Source of the DNA: Kappaphycus alvarezii
Taxonomy: Eukaryota; Rhodophyta; Florideophyceae; Gigartinales; Solieriaceae
DNA length: 64,000 bases
NCBI GenBank assembly: GCA_002205965.3
Contig: NADL03000740.1
Span: 62,001 to 126,000, forward strand
Direction: 5' to 3'
Shown here one piece after another: positions 1-11,180 of this stretch (position 1 is the first letter of the stretch; every line of letters starts with the position of its first letter). The position numbers were made by a program, and so were the translations under genes. Under the pieces are notes generated by a model, which worked only from the letters and a program-made list of their open reading frames with translations, was not told the origin of the DNA and made no database searches.

Positions 1-46
1 AAACCAGGAAGATACAGAAAGCAGGGACCGCATAACTCTCGCAACA

Positions 47-484
47 ATGAATTCTCTATTAACGAGGGAGCGCAGCATAGTTTCAGGTGTTAGTAGTCGT
101 CAGGAGAACGAATATGTCCAATCTGAACTGCCCTCTGAGGAATTTCCAGTCCAGTCTGTCATACCTCCGGTCGGGAATTCTCAAATACATATTGCTCCTC
201 AAGCTGTTCAACAGAATGAACGGAATGAAGAACAGACTCAGTGTCCTCCGCTAGCACTACTCCCGTCAATCATAGTCCAATACACGGGAACAGACGACGG
301 GAACCGACTCGAACCAAATGGAAATTCCATCATGCCGGTCAAACCGTCAGACGGAACGGAATTCGTCCTGCCCACACCTTCAGGCCCTGTCCTGAGCTCT
401 CCTACTGCAGTATGCGTCCCTAGACCCGGTGAATGCACAAGACGCACCAACCGTGTTAGCGGTATACCCTTTGCACAATGCTGA
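47..484 (+). CDS. unassigned ORF, 145 codons
   Basis: An ATG-started open frame of 145 codons, rich in Pro, Ser, Asn and Gln, with no domain I recognise. There is no zinc knuckle, protease or RT motif and no membrane segment. It sits next to decayed retroelement sequence, so it could be a gag-like or exon fragment of an element whose upstream part lies outside the window. The composition is not clearly that of the host genes further in. It may also be a chance open frame; I am unsure it is expressed. Confidence 0.2.
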   Translation: MNSLLTRERSIVSGVSSRQENEYVQSELPSEEFPVQSVIPPVGNSQIHIAPQAVQQNERNEEQTQCPPLALLPSIIVQYTGTDDGNRLEPNGNSIMPVKPSDGTEFVLPTPSGPVLSSPTAVCVPRPGECTRRTNRVSGIPFAQC

Positions 485-1189
485 AAAATAACTGAAAATA
501 TAACATTTTTGCTTTATTAATCCTGTGCTACCTGCTTTTTTGCAGATGTACTTTTCTTTATTTTTTTCAGCTTTTCGGTCATTATCATTTGATTTGTCCA
601 CCATGCACACCACATAATCAAACATAAATCCTCACCTACTCAACTATTTCCCACAATCTGCATATCGTTGGTCTCAGCTTGAGCATCTACAGCAAATGTG
701 ATGCAGAAATAATATATATTTTTTACTTTTTCCAATTTCCTGGCATTACGCTTTGGTCCGTACACCATGCACACCACATAAGCAGCCATAACTCCTCACC
801 AACTTAAGTATTACCAATAAAATGCACACAATTATTATTTACTTAAGCAGCTGAAGATAATTGTATGCTGATTGTTGGTCAGACTTAAAATTTATCCGAG
901 GGTCCCAATTTTCCCAGTGATCCTTATGTTCCCGAAATGGGTGTTAATATGTTGACCGATGATATTGTACCTTCCATCAAAAGATTCGGCATCCTCCAAA
1001 ACATTATCTTGTTATCCAAACGTTTCTGTAACGCCTTTTTAATCCATATGAAAGCTTTTTATGAATTCCAGAGAAGATTTTGATATTTTAAAATCAATTT
1101 GTAATACGGAGTTGTTCATTTCGAGTTACGGAATCCCGTCTTAAAATGGATATACAGACACAAAAACACACCAAGACTCATATGGAGCT
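485..1189. other. no recognisable feature
   Basis: AT-rich sequence without long frames. A short phrase around 'caccatgcacaccacataa' occurs twice (about 600-618 and 763-781), suggesting a degraded local duplication. I see no gene. Confidence 0.4.
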
Positions 1190-1757
1190 CGATGTATTTC
1201 TTTCACCTTAAGCGCCCTGCGATTTGGTAGCACAGCTCTCAGATTGAGAGGAGAAGAGCGAGAGTAATTCTATGGAATGGCATCTGGATGGTATATTTGT
1301 CCTTATGGTTGTAAGGCCGGACGGTTATCCGCGGAATATGAGAGCATTGCGACGAATCGTTCAAAAGAAACGATGACAAATAGGTGCAACAAAGGACTAT
1401 AATCGATGTGTAAGTTGCTCGGGAGCACTGAGTATCTCCTTCGAAGATAAGTATGTTTTCACTAAAAAAAATCTTGAAGCTTCTATTTATATCTATACGC
1501 CAGATTACCTGGCACAATGCTTACTGAATATCAGAGATGAACAATAAAATCCATAATGTAATATGGGATAGAGAGGGACAAACATGGTAGCAGGAGCAGA
1601 TAAACAAGGCTATAGGCAAAGTTGTCGTTGGCATGGAGTTGCGAAGTTGAAATTTTTTTTCATATTTAGAGCGGATACTGACATGCCTGTTAATTATTGA
1701 GCCCCAGTTTCAAGGTATGTATATAAATTTTAGCGGATTGGTAATCACGGGTTGCCA
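1190..1757 (-). mobile_element. Copia family A fragment, left half (leader plus part of LTR)
   Basis: A diverged copy of the family A sequence also found at 20.9-21.9, 40.2-41.3 and 62.1-63.2 kb. Reading on the minus strand, about 1190-1517 matches the gag leader (the ELCY-IAG peptide region) and about 1518-1757 matches the 3' part of the LTR. The homology stops where the Gypsy LTR begins and resumes at about 9891, so this is one half of an LTR cut by a later insertion. By eye this is the most diverged copy in the window. Confidence 0.7.
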
Positions 1758-2265
1758 TGAAGAGTACCAGGTAACGCTAGCTATCTTCGATGAAACGTTC
1801 CACACGGTCGGGGATGAAAAATAAAGCATCGGGACAAGGTCAACTTACTATCGGGAACAGTCGTCTTGTTCGAAAGTGGCGAAGAGATCCGCAGCGAGGC
1901 ACCGCCTCGTTAAAAGCTAAATTTCAAACTATAAACCGTAAAATGGTTTTATAAGGAGGATAAAAGGTAAATTTGAGAGTAGAAGGGTAGGGCAAATGGT
2001 ACTTGCCACTTACTTAGGGGCAAGGTGAGTATTTTGACATTAATAATAGTCCTACCCCACTCCAATAACCGAATAGAGTAATCTTATTTGTTAACCACCC
2101 TTGTATAGAGAGAGCTAGATAATACTAAAAATATACCGAAAATTATTATACATTACACTCCAAATTTCCTGCTGATTTCAACATAGTCGACACACTAGGA
2201 ATCCTCCTACTAGTGAGTATTCATGACGTTGTTTTTCATTTCCTCCTTGTAGCGTGATCGTTTCA
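1758..2265 (-). repeat. 3' LTR of the Gypsy relic
   Basis: Aligns by eye with 9386-9890 through several shared blocks, e.g. 'gctatcttcgatgaa' near both left ends, 'aaaccgtaaaatg' / 'taaccgtaaatg' in the middle and 'tttcctccttg' / 'tttccgccttg' near the right ends. The right edge is approximate. Confidence 0.65.
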
Positions 2266-3229
2266 GTACGCGAAAGAAACCTCTCCTTAAGCTCATCACG
2301 TCCCCAGGCTGATGCATCATTGAAAATATCCGCGCGTCAGACCCAGCGTCCTCGAATCCTCGACTTCTCGCGCATCAATCCACGCCGCTTTCTTTCGTCT
2401 TACTCTAGTTAAGGTCACCACGCTGTCCTACCCTCCAGTGTCCAACTCGTGTCTTCACATCCCACTACACCTCATTTCATTTCACCGCTAGAGTCCCTCA
2501 TTACCACCGGCCTTTCAGGTGATAGCGCACAGGGTAGGGCCGACCGAGTTCCGTACCATCAATAATTAAGTAAAGGACTGGAGCTCACTTCCCACAACGA
2601 CGACCGGTGTCCTACCTTCCTCTGCCATTGACACATCCGCGCTGCTTGTTCCGTATTTTACAATTTCGTCGGGTTCTGGTACTCACAAGGACCCTACATC
2701 GGCGGAATTGACCTCATCCGACCGTAAACTCGATCTTGACAAGATTTACTCAGGCTTAGACCCCTATCTCTCTGCGTACTCTCTCTAGAATGCGCTGCTA
2801 CCGGAGAACGAGAACAACTGGGGCAATAGTACGCGAGGAGATACCGTGCACGAATCCAATGACCTCCTCACTGTCGCCTATTCGTTACCTTGCCTGCCTA
2901 AGTTGCCTGTGACCTTCGATAACAGCGCGTAGAGTTGCACGGTAGATACATGACCGGTGAATTTTCAGATAGCACTGAAGACGTACCTACTCACTATCAA
3001 TCCCGAGAAGTTCCTAGACGCCCGGCTTTTTGCGGTGATCCCCGAGAATGTTGAAGAGCTAAAACAGGATGAAAGCCAACAGTTATTGCGACAATCTACT
3101 GTACGGGTGAGTCGTCGAGTTTCCAGCGGACCATACCGACTTCATACACCTACCGGTCTTGACATGCCCTAACTCCGTCACATTGGGAACAGCTATACCC
3201 CAAACGTGTTCAGGGGATCATTAATCGCT

Positions 3230-3900
3230 TTTCAAATTCCTCCACTCTTTTCCTTGCCCATCCTGACTTTATGCCGTTTGATACGCCTTATGAAAGGAAT
3301 ATCTACTATTTCGCCACTCTTGAGCGATTGAGTGACCGTTTTTCCAGCCCGCACCGTGGGCGTATTCGAACCAAGTCGCATGAGTGCGTTCATATTTGGT
3401 AAAACGCGGAGTATTTCTCCGTTCCCGCGAGGACACGCCAAAAGCCCCACGCTTACGTGAACCCACATTTCTTGTTTCGCAACGAAATTCCGAGAAAGTT
3501 AATTGTTCCTAAGCAGATCTTGTTTGTGTCTTAATGAAATATCGAACTAAGAGCATGGCAAAAATAGAATCGAAGAACTTAGCCACGAACTATTTCCCGT
3601 TTTTGGTGAGAATCTACTAAGAAAAGACAAATGCATAAACATTTTTATCCAGACACGCTGCTGCGACCTCGGTAAAGGTGGTACTCCGGGGAGAGATGCA
3701 TCTCTTAGGCTTAGATAAACAGTCGTTGAATACCGAAATGGACAGGGCCCCGCGAGACGTTTTGCTCAGGGAGATCTATGACAATGAACTCCAAGGGTCT
3801 GGCAGCTGAGAACAGCTGCATGAGCTTCTAAAGCTTCAAGAGAATTCCTTTCCTGCGTGCGCAACTTGCACACACCCAAACCAGGGCGGATAATTCACTG
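3230..3900 (-). pseudogene. Gypsy integrase remnant
   Basis: Minus-strand translation in shifting frames gives the Gypsy integrase core: a 'PLEFIVIDL' block (catalytic Asp) near 3800, then 'NGKQFVAKFF' near 3590-3620, which in intact elements contains the second catalytic region (DNGKQF; here the Asp is replaced). A post-core segment follows at 3269-3466. Several frameshifts and stops separate the blocks. There is no intact active site. Confidence 0.6.
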
Positions 3901-4499
3901 TCCATCTACGGTCGGTAGTACTCTTTCCTCAACGTGTAGTATATTTTGATACCTCTAGAATGGCCCAGTAGGTGTGATTAGTGAGAGTTTTGTAATAGCA
4001 GTTCGCGTAGCTTCTTCTGTATTACTATTTGCAATACTTTATCCACCCTCAAATCCCGTGCCATAATTACGTATTGGCTGTAGTTGTACGCCGACATAAG
4101 ATCTAGGACGAAGTTAGCCTTCTCGCTACAAAACACTTCTTATTTCTGGGCCTGTAAGACACTCCTCTATTGTGAATTGGTTCTATTTTTCGTCAACTTC
4201 TCGCAGGTTTTCCGAAACCAATACCTCTTTTGTTTCATTTCATCCTTCGCACAACGATTTTGATTCATCACCGTCATACAAGGAGCACCGAAACGCGAAT
4301 AAGAGATCTTGTCTTTCCTCCATTGTCACATTATCATCATCTGGAGTCGCTCCAGCCTCCTGCAAGTTAAAAAGAGTCTCCACAAAGTCAGAAGACCGTT
4401 ATTAATTAAAACGGAGAGCTCCCCATCAAAATCCATCTCATAATTTTGTACTTCCGGATGGCCAAAACTGGAAAATCTATCTATACGATAACATTTCAC

Positions 4500-5113
4500 T
4501 TCACGACTCTATTTGACTTTGTACTTTATACTCTGTAAGGATTAATCTTCACCTTTCTGGGCAACAAACAGAGTTCACCATGCTGAGGATCCATTTCAAC
4601 TCGTTTTGATCCGTAAATAAAGTGGGGATGCCCCCATGAAGCTGAAGAAGGAGTTAAATAATACTCCTCACATCTGCAAAGCACTCTTCCTCCGTCTTGA
4701 AATAATTTTTCTCAACATCAGTAATTGCTCTATTCCAGTATCCAACGGATAGCTTGTCACCGTAAGAATGCTCTTATTAAAAGGGTAAAACAGATTTGAT
4801 TCCCACAAGCGCAGGTGTATAAGATGTACCAGTAGCCAGCAAATGGAAACTCTAAAATCTGGGATGATGACAGGAGCTTCTTTACCTATTCAAAGACATC
4901 TGTCTACTCTGTGTTCGGCTCGAGGTTAAAGATCTGATCAGCTCTGGTCCTTTTTGTCATTGTTGTGGTATTCCTGGCTAGTTTGGGGACTAAATGGCGA
5001 TAAACACGACATATACCGAGGAAGGAGCGAAACAAAGTCTGATTCGTAGGAAGTAAAGCGCGTCTCAACGAATCTGGATTCTTTCTCACCATCCTTAGGC
5101 GTCCTGATGACAT
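4500..5113 (-). pseudogene. Gypsy RT C-terminus and RNase H remnant
   Basis: The frame at 4904-5113 reads 'FRSFLGICRVYRHLVPKLA', the connector between RT and RNase H in Ty3/Gypsy polyproteins. Further down the minus strand (about 4560-4740) a broken frame reads 'AITDVEKNYFKTEEECFA', the RNase H block around the catalytic Glu, followed by a TDQNELKWIL-like block. Stops interrupt it. Confidence 0.65.
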
Positions 5114-5449
5114 AGTATGACCATTTTACTGTAATTTTTTGTTAAAATATATTCACTCCTTTAACTTAACGTGATTCACGCCTTACATAGTAAGTCCAAC
5201 GCAAAACGTACATGTTTAGAATGCTCCGACAAGGGCCTATAGTAAATACTGATAATATCTAAAATATACATAATTGAGCTGCCGCTTCACGCATGACTGT
5301 GTTATTTCCACCGCACGTTAAAAAGTCGCTGGTGTCTTCTTGAGATCAAAGCGTGAAACCCAAAGTCTCAAAATGGGTGTCAGATAGTGATACTCCTCCG
5401 GAATTTAGACCTTCTAATATCCGCTGTTGGCTTCAAGTGCAGAGGAAAA

Positions 5450-5792
5450 AGTAGAATTTTCTGAGAGAATCAATACACTCATCCATGTTGGTAATGGGTT
5501 AGGCATCCCGCACGTTGACTGTATTGAAAACCCGATAATCTCGGCTTAAACAGAGCTTTCCATCCTTCTTTGGAGCAAAAAAGACCGGAGCCACCGATTC
5601 AGAAATTGATACTCCAATGACCTCTTCCTTCAACATAAGATCAATCTTCTTCTTTTCCTGGTCTCTTTTCTTGAGCATAGTACGAGAAATATGTTGAAAT
5701 ACCGTGCGGAGAGCGCACTCCAATGTTTCGCAGCCGAAATATTTCCAATAATACCACTCCATATATATATTTACACTTATCCGGTAGTCCAT
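5450..5792 (-). pseudogene. Gypsy RT N-terminal remnant
   Basis: The frame contains 'PVFFAPKKDGKLCLSRDYR' followed by 'NTVNVRDA'. These are the conserved RT motifs 1-2 of Ty3/Gypsy elements (P..lvpKKDG..R.cvDYR..N..t..da). Upstream, the 'EEVIGVSISE' block matches the usual approach to motif 1. The YxDD region is not recoverable in one frame. Assignment to Gypsy rather than Copia rests on KKDG/DYR. Confidence 0.75.
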
Positions 5793-5908
5793 TTACCTGT
5801 TCACGAATATTATCGTCTTCTAGACCAATATAGACGTCTTTATTACACTTACGTGTGTTCCCCGCATCAATATTCGACTTCTCAAATACATCTACATCGT
5901 ATTGGAAA

Positions 5909-6265
5909 TCACTTTAATCGGCAGTCGGTAGTGCAGATGGAGATGACGGGTAACTCTCCCCATTCCTCAGGTCGCGCCGATTTCGGGGAACTCAGAAGTA
6001 GCGGTGTGATGTGCGCAGGTGCGTTCTTCGCATAACCCGTCATACTGAGCTTTGTTGGGTGGATTTTATTCTTTAAAAAGCTAGAAATTAAGAAGGTGAA
6101 TGGCGCAGGGTTAATGATAACCATAACCCCATTCGCTATGAGCATACCGTTATTCGAAAGCAACCGTATATTGTTCTCTGCATGAAAAATACCGCCGGTC
6201 GAATACTGTACAGCGACATCATTTGAGACACAAGAAGAAATATTGGTACATTTCGCCACTCGCAC
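5909..6265 (-). pseudogene. Gypsy pol linker between protease and RT
   Basis: An open frame of 118 codons between the protease and RT remnants. Residues such as 'AVQYSTGGIFHAENNIRLL' and 'NGVMVIINPAPFTFLISSF' resemble the spacer of related algal Gypsy polyproteins as I recall them. It has no catalytic motif; its place is inferred from order and orientation. Confidence 0.45.
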
Positions 6266-6479
6266 CTTGCTTGAATCGGTTCGAAAGTCGGATAGTTCAA
6301 TACATTTATCAATAAAAGCTTGATTACATTGTGATGTAGACTATTTCGCGTGAACGTTCATTCTCATGAACGGGACACGATGGAAATATAGGCCTGTTTT
6401 GTTTGGAATTATTTCCTAAACGTGTTTTTCAATAACTTTGGTACCAATTATACAATCATCTGCGAGTTTTTTATCACTT

Positions 6480-6710
6480 TTAAGGGTGCACGCGCTAGCA
6501 ATTCACCGGCACGAAGCAACAGCATTATCATCCTGGGAGATTTTACCGGCAGCTTCGACGCATCGAGTAACGGAAGTGTCTTTACGGGACCAATTTACTG
6601 GCGCAGTTTTGGGAGAAAACGGCGGAGATGCATCAGATTTGGTCCGGCTCCGGTGTCGAGCAGCGTGCGGACATTGGTGAACCTTGGTGAATCCTTGCTA
6701 ATTCTTGTAT
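6480..6710 (-). pseudogene. Gypsy retropepsin remnant
   Basis: On the minus strand about 6690-6640 reads 'VRTLLDTGAGPNLM', the aspartic protease active site (DTGA) of Gypsy polyproteins followed by the usual GPN. The catalytic Asp is intact. A few dozen codons downstream are readable before a stop, and the DIxLGT-like block appears in another frame as 'IIGTKVIEKHV'. Confidence 0.7.
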
Positions 6711-8459
6711 AAATCTTGAAGTTCCGTTTCTATAAAAAGCACAGAGTCAAACATGATATCTAAACCGTCTTCGAAGCACTCAGTACGCAAGGCTGTTACT
6801 CAGGCTTCTATCTCCCTCAGAACCCAAGGGAGTTATTTTGACCCCGCCACGGAAACCTCGTCTCCTCTTTGGGTTTCTAGCCTCTTTCCTAAACTCGATG
6901 TCAACACATGAGATATGATGATTAGATAGGGAGGTCACTCCTTTATTAAATTTTTCACAAATATTCACAGCCTCGCATTGTTACGCTTCTCAATTTCGAT
7001 AGGTCATCGCAATTTTCCAAGGGAGGTCCATTTAGTTTTTTTTGTTCTTCCTCTCTAGCAATAAATTACGTTGAGGTTCTTCAGATGTGAAAAAAAAAGA
7101 ATGGTTCCCGATACAAGACAACAAAAAGGAAGATTCGTTCCAGTGTGTTCTGGGGTCCTGATGGATCATCGGAATAATTAGGTTGCGTATTTGCTGGTCG
7201 ATTTCTGTTAAAGGGTGCCGATGTGGGAGTAAGCTGGTAGCTGATTCCCCAGAGTTGAATCACGAGGGGACTTAAATATCTTAAGACCGGCAAGCACAAC
7301 CTTTTTTGACCCTCCGAATATGCGCTATCTAAGATTCAACATAGAACGATTTCAGATGTCACTGTTATAACGAGCGTAGATCTAATTCACTTCGTATCAC
7401 AGCAGGTACTAGGAACTGATGCCATTCTCTGAACCATCCGCTTCGTGATGCATGCAGGTCCACCATGCGCCATCGCATGTCTCCCCAGCCTTTTGTAACC
7501 TATGTTGCGATTCAGGATATAAAAATAACTGGTTAGTTTCTGCGTAATCGGCAGAAGTTACTAAACGAAATGTTCTTTCAGCATTTGCTCGAAGCAAACC
7601 CAAAGCAAAACGGATTTCCATTTGCCAAAAAATCTTTTAGTACGATTCTCTTTTCATCGAAAACAATTTGACAGCTTAATGTGAGGTTCTGAGATTGCTT
7701 CATCCGTATCAATATGCGGACAAGATAATTCATTATTTCAGGATAGTTATTTTAAGATCATATCCGACCGGCGTGATCCCCCGGCGTGATAAATGGTAAG
7801 ACTAGCGCTCTCCTTGACAGCCGAGAAACTATTTGATGCCGGGCAATGCGGTATCTACCAAAACTCTTATGCACGCGTCGTGGAATCGAGAAAGGAAGTA
7901 CAGCACCATAATCAGATCTTCTCTGCTTAATTAGTTCCCTCTCGTCGAAGTATCGAGCTTCTTACGGGTCCGTGAGATATCCCTCAAAAATCCTTTCTTC
8001 TCTAAATCCCTGTGTCGTAACATAAGACGAAAGGTGTGATAGTCTACCGCCTTGGCACATTATTGCTTAATGTTTGGTGCCCACTAGGATCTACCCACTT
8101 CTCAGCTTTCTTTTTCAGTGTCAATTTCTCTCCAACTAGGCTCATTTGACGAACTCGAGGAGGACTCAGGCTAACTCAACGAATCGCAGGTTCATGTTAG
8201 CTTGGGTTAAGGTCGCTTTCACTCTTTGAGAGGAAAGCACTCCTCTTATTCTTCCTTGTTTTTTACTCTTCTTGTTTTAGATTGAACTTTTATTCCACCA
8301 CGGCGATCCCCTTCCTACCCCATATCGAGATCATTTCCATCCGAATAGGGTCCGTAACGAGATTTCTATTTCTACTTTGACTTCTACATAGTTTTCTCCT
8401 CACAGAAAGACTCCCTTCCCTTTTTCTAGGAAGAGTCGCGTCCGCGATAAATATGCACA

Positions 8460-9380
8460 TCAGATTCTTGTTCTCCTGTGTTTCACGGATCTCCTGTTCC
8501 ACCTATTTTCTATTGCCGGTGACCTTGCGGTGTTTTGTTTTCCCTTGGCTGTTAACAACGTTTGGGGTAGTTCGAAGACCGACACCTGTAGTAGAACCGC
8601 AGGACCTATCATCGTTGGAATATGCTCGACTTCTTTTGCCAGTATGGGAATCTTCTGATCTACGAGCTGTTCCTGTGCCATACGGAAGTTTTGTAACGGA
8701 AAAATGATCAATAACATCGACGTGATCCTTTCCACTTGATATCGAACGGAGGAAGAGACCTTACTGGACAGTTGGTTTTCCATTTTCTCCTGGTCATTCT
8801 CCTCGATACCGTCAATAACGAGAAGTGAAATGGTTTCCCTAACCACGTCAGGCATATATTCATGTAGACATTCCTTGAACTTCTCACTCATGTCTTGCTC
8901 CCAATTACGCAACACTGTGTTCAACTTCGATTTAAGTCGCGGAAAATCTCCACTTGTACTCTCGCGGTAACTTGTTGGGCCACTTCTCTCTAGATATCCT
9001 GAGCAAACCACGATTGGAGACGCACCTATAGCTCTTGCTGCATAAGCGTGATCAATACAACCAGAGCTAGCGGCAGCCATCGACGTTGAAAACATAAAGA
9101 AGACTCCTGTAGTTGGCATAGAACGTAAATGAGGACCAGTCTCCGGAACAACGTAGGGAGGTGGTGTACCTGCACTGAAGATATTCACAGTCCCATAGTC
9201 ACGCTGGGCGTGGTATTCATGGTTGGTGGAAATTAAAAAATGGAATATGAAAATGGTTTCAATAGGTGATTCTAGACTTGAACCTCTTAATTTTCTCCGA
9301 CGAGGGTACCCATCGAAATCTAGAAACTTGCACTTTTTGGCCAAGATGCCAGAAAATATGATGTAGTAGTAGGCACCAGT
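8460..9380 (-). pseudogene. Gypsy gag-like ORF
   Basis: An open frame of about 338 codons that starts in the 5' LTR and runs inward on the minus strand, exactly where gag should be. It has a low-complexity Pro/Ser part ('AGTPPPYVVPE') and a charged helical part ('IEENDQEKMENQLSSK'). I see no zinc knuckle. Position is the main argument; by sequence alone it is unrecognised. The stretch 6.8-8.4 kb inward has only short frames and is presumably decayed gag. Confidence 0.4.
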
Positions 9381-9385
9381 AGAAC

Positions 9386-9890
9386 TGAAGAATACCAGTA
9401 AACGATAGCTATCTTCGATGAAGGGATCCAATAAGTCGGGTATGAAAAAGGAAGCACAGGAACGAGGCTGGCTCACCCTATGGAATGATTGTCCTGGGTA
9501 GAGGTGCCAAAGGGATTTGTAAGAAGCTTTCGTCTATCTTAAAGCTAAATATAAAGTAAATAACCGTAAATGAGTATTACGAAGAGGGTGAAATGTACAT
9601 TTTGGGGTAAAAGGGTAGGATAAGAGTGATAATCGTTTAAATTGGTACTAAGACGAGGAATGGGATATAAATGCAAGTCCCACCCAATTCCAGTAGCCCG
9701 CTAGGGTGACCTGAATGTTACAGCCCTCAATTTCAATAAATTGAGACCAACACTAAACATTTACCAAAATTTACACCAAACTACAACGTCAATCTCCACG
9801 GTTCTCAACGTGGATAACACGCTGAGAATCCTCCTTAGAGTGTTTACACGAGGCTTTTTTTGCATTTCCGCCTTGTTTCGTGGTTCCATC
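9386..9890 (-). repeat. 5' LTR of the Gypsy relic
   Basis: Direct-repeat partner of 1758-2265, in the same orientation, about 7.6 kb away. Its inner flank on the minus strand reads TGGTGCC a few bases past the LTR end, a possible primer-binding site. The right boundary is set by resumption of Copia family A homology. Confidence 0.65.
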
Positions 9891-10252
9891 ACTTCACGAC
9901 AGGCAGTAGTCAGCTGACTAAGACTACATAGGACGGCACAGTAAGTAAAATAAATGTCAGCTAAGTAATAAATATCGAAGATGGAGATGATCAGGGTCGA
10001 AATTTGGCCCAATGATTAGTTTCACCTGTCCATATGGAGTCTGCTTGATTCAGACTGCGTGCTTACTGACCCACACGGCGGATTATAAAGTGCCAAGATT
10101 AAAACATTTTAGCAGTTGACATTAACACCCTTATTGTACACTACATTACGTTCTGTTGGCAGAGTTCCGACTTCTCCAAACATAGATCAGGAAAAGATCC
10201 CCAAAATCAGCTCTTCAGGAGACAGTACAGAACATGTTCCAATTGCACTACA
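9891..10252 (-). mobile_element. Copia family A LTR, right half
   Basis: Matches the 5' part of the family A LTR: 'gtaagta...aatgtcagc-aag' near 9950, then 'ccccaaaatcagctctt' and 'caattgcactacaatattc' near 10200-10260, in the order seen at 62.82-63.17 kb. With 1518-1757 it makes one LTR of about 600 bp, interrupted by the Gypsy relic. Confidence 0.7.
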
Positions 10253-10619
10253 ATATTCCCCTTCTAATTCTTTCGTTGTACTGAAGAAAGTCTTACATGT
10301 TCCACATCCTCCGCTGATAGCTATGGTTCTTCTTTGATGCGAAGCTTACAGTACAATACATCTCTACTCCGCATCCGAAACATTCGCACTGCTACAGAGA
10401 GAACAAAATTTTATCACTTACTTATTCTTTACGGGGCAGTTCTACTTAAATCACTCCGAAAATAGTGTGTACCAAAAGAAGACCTCTGTCTGAGCAGTCT
10501 CTGGTATTTCGTATAACTTTTCGCCTTCATTCCGCAAAATATCTGAGAGAGTGCCACTATGTTCCTCGAAAGGGAGCAACGAGTTAAATTTTTCTTGTTC
10601 TGCTCATCCTAGAAGATCT

Positions 10620-11180
10620 TTCATCGTATTTTTATTGACCTGGCGTTGACCATTGTCAAAATTTCTGTCAGTTACCATTTTCTCTCTTTCAGGAGTCCAA
10701 AAGCCCTTTACCTGCTTTTGTCTGTTCGGAGGTAGCAAACTGGGGATTTTTGAACATAAGCGCCTTCCGGCGCATCAAAGGCGGTATCTTGAGATCTATA
10801 GTGTTGTGATAAGATCTGCGGAAGGTAAGAGTATGGGCTAATGCAGAAAAGCGGACGTTAGGACATGCTGAAATATAGGCTGTAGGGGGGTAATTTTGGG
10901 TTATTAAAATGCATAGCGCGACAGGAATGGAAACATGGGGCCTAATAATATCGCCAGCGTTGATCCAGATGCTTCTACTGTCCTGTTGAGAACTGGTAGT
11001 ACACCAAATGAACCCTATGCGGCTGCAGACTTTTATCGTGAAAATGCTGACAGCATTGATGGAGGACGCGATCATGAAATGCTTACCATTGCATTGGCGG
11101 ATGCTGTCTGGGACAGATGGAGGAGGCAAAATCTTGATGATTACTTTGAGAATCAAGATAATGCTGAGGAAGAAGGCTGA
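10620..11180 (+). pseudogene. Harbinger-like transposase C-terminal remnant
   Basis: The plus strand ends in an 81-codon frame (10935-11180) with an acidic tail and 'LADAVWDRWRRQNLDDYF', like the end of a DDE_4 (PIF/Harbinger) transposase. Upstream, broken frames suggest the ALC-LHN-like end of the catalytic domain. No DDE residue is recoverable. It overlaps tail-to-tail with the minus-strand ORF1 relic, a layout known in Harbinger elements. Moderate confidence because the catalytic core is missing. Confidence 0.4.

Larger units (their letters stand above)
1758..9890 (-). mobile_element. Ty3/Gypsy LTR retrotransposon relic, nearly full length
   Basis: Two similar direct repeats (about 1758-2265 and 9386-9890) flank minus-strand remnants in the Gypsy order: gag-like ORF, retropepsin, RT, RNase H, integrase. 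All domains are broken by stops and frameshifts and the two LTRs are strongly diverged, so it is old and inactive. The repeats begin TG on the plus strand (TGAAGA) and appear to end near CA. I could not find a clean target duplication. The element lies inside a Copia family A LTR whose two halves abut its ends. Confidence 0.75.

Noticed and set aside
8460..9476. 338-codon minus frame as a host gene
   Set aside because: It starts inside a Gypsy LTR and runs in the element's sense where gag is expected; no host domain is visible.
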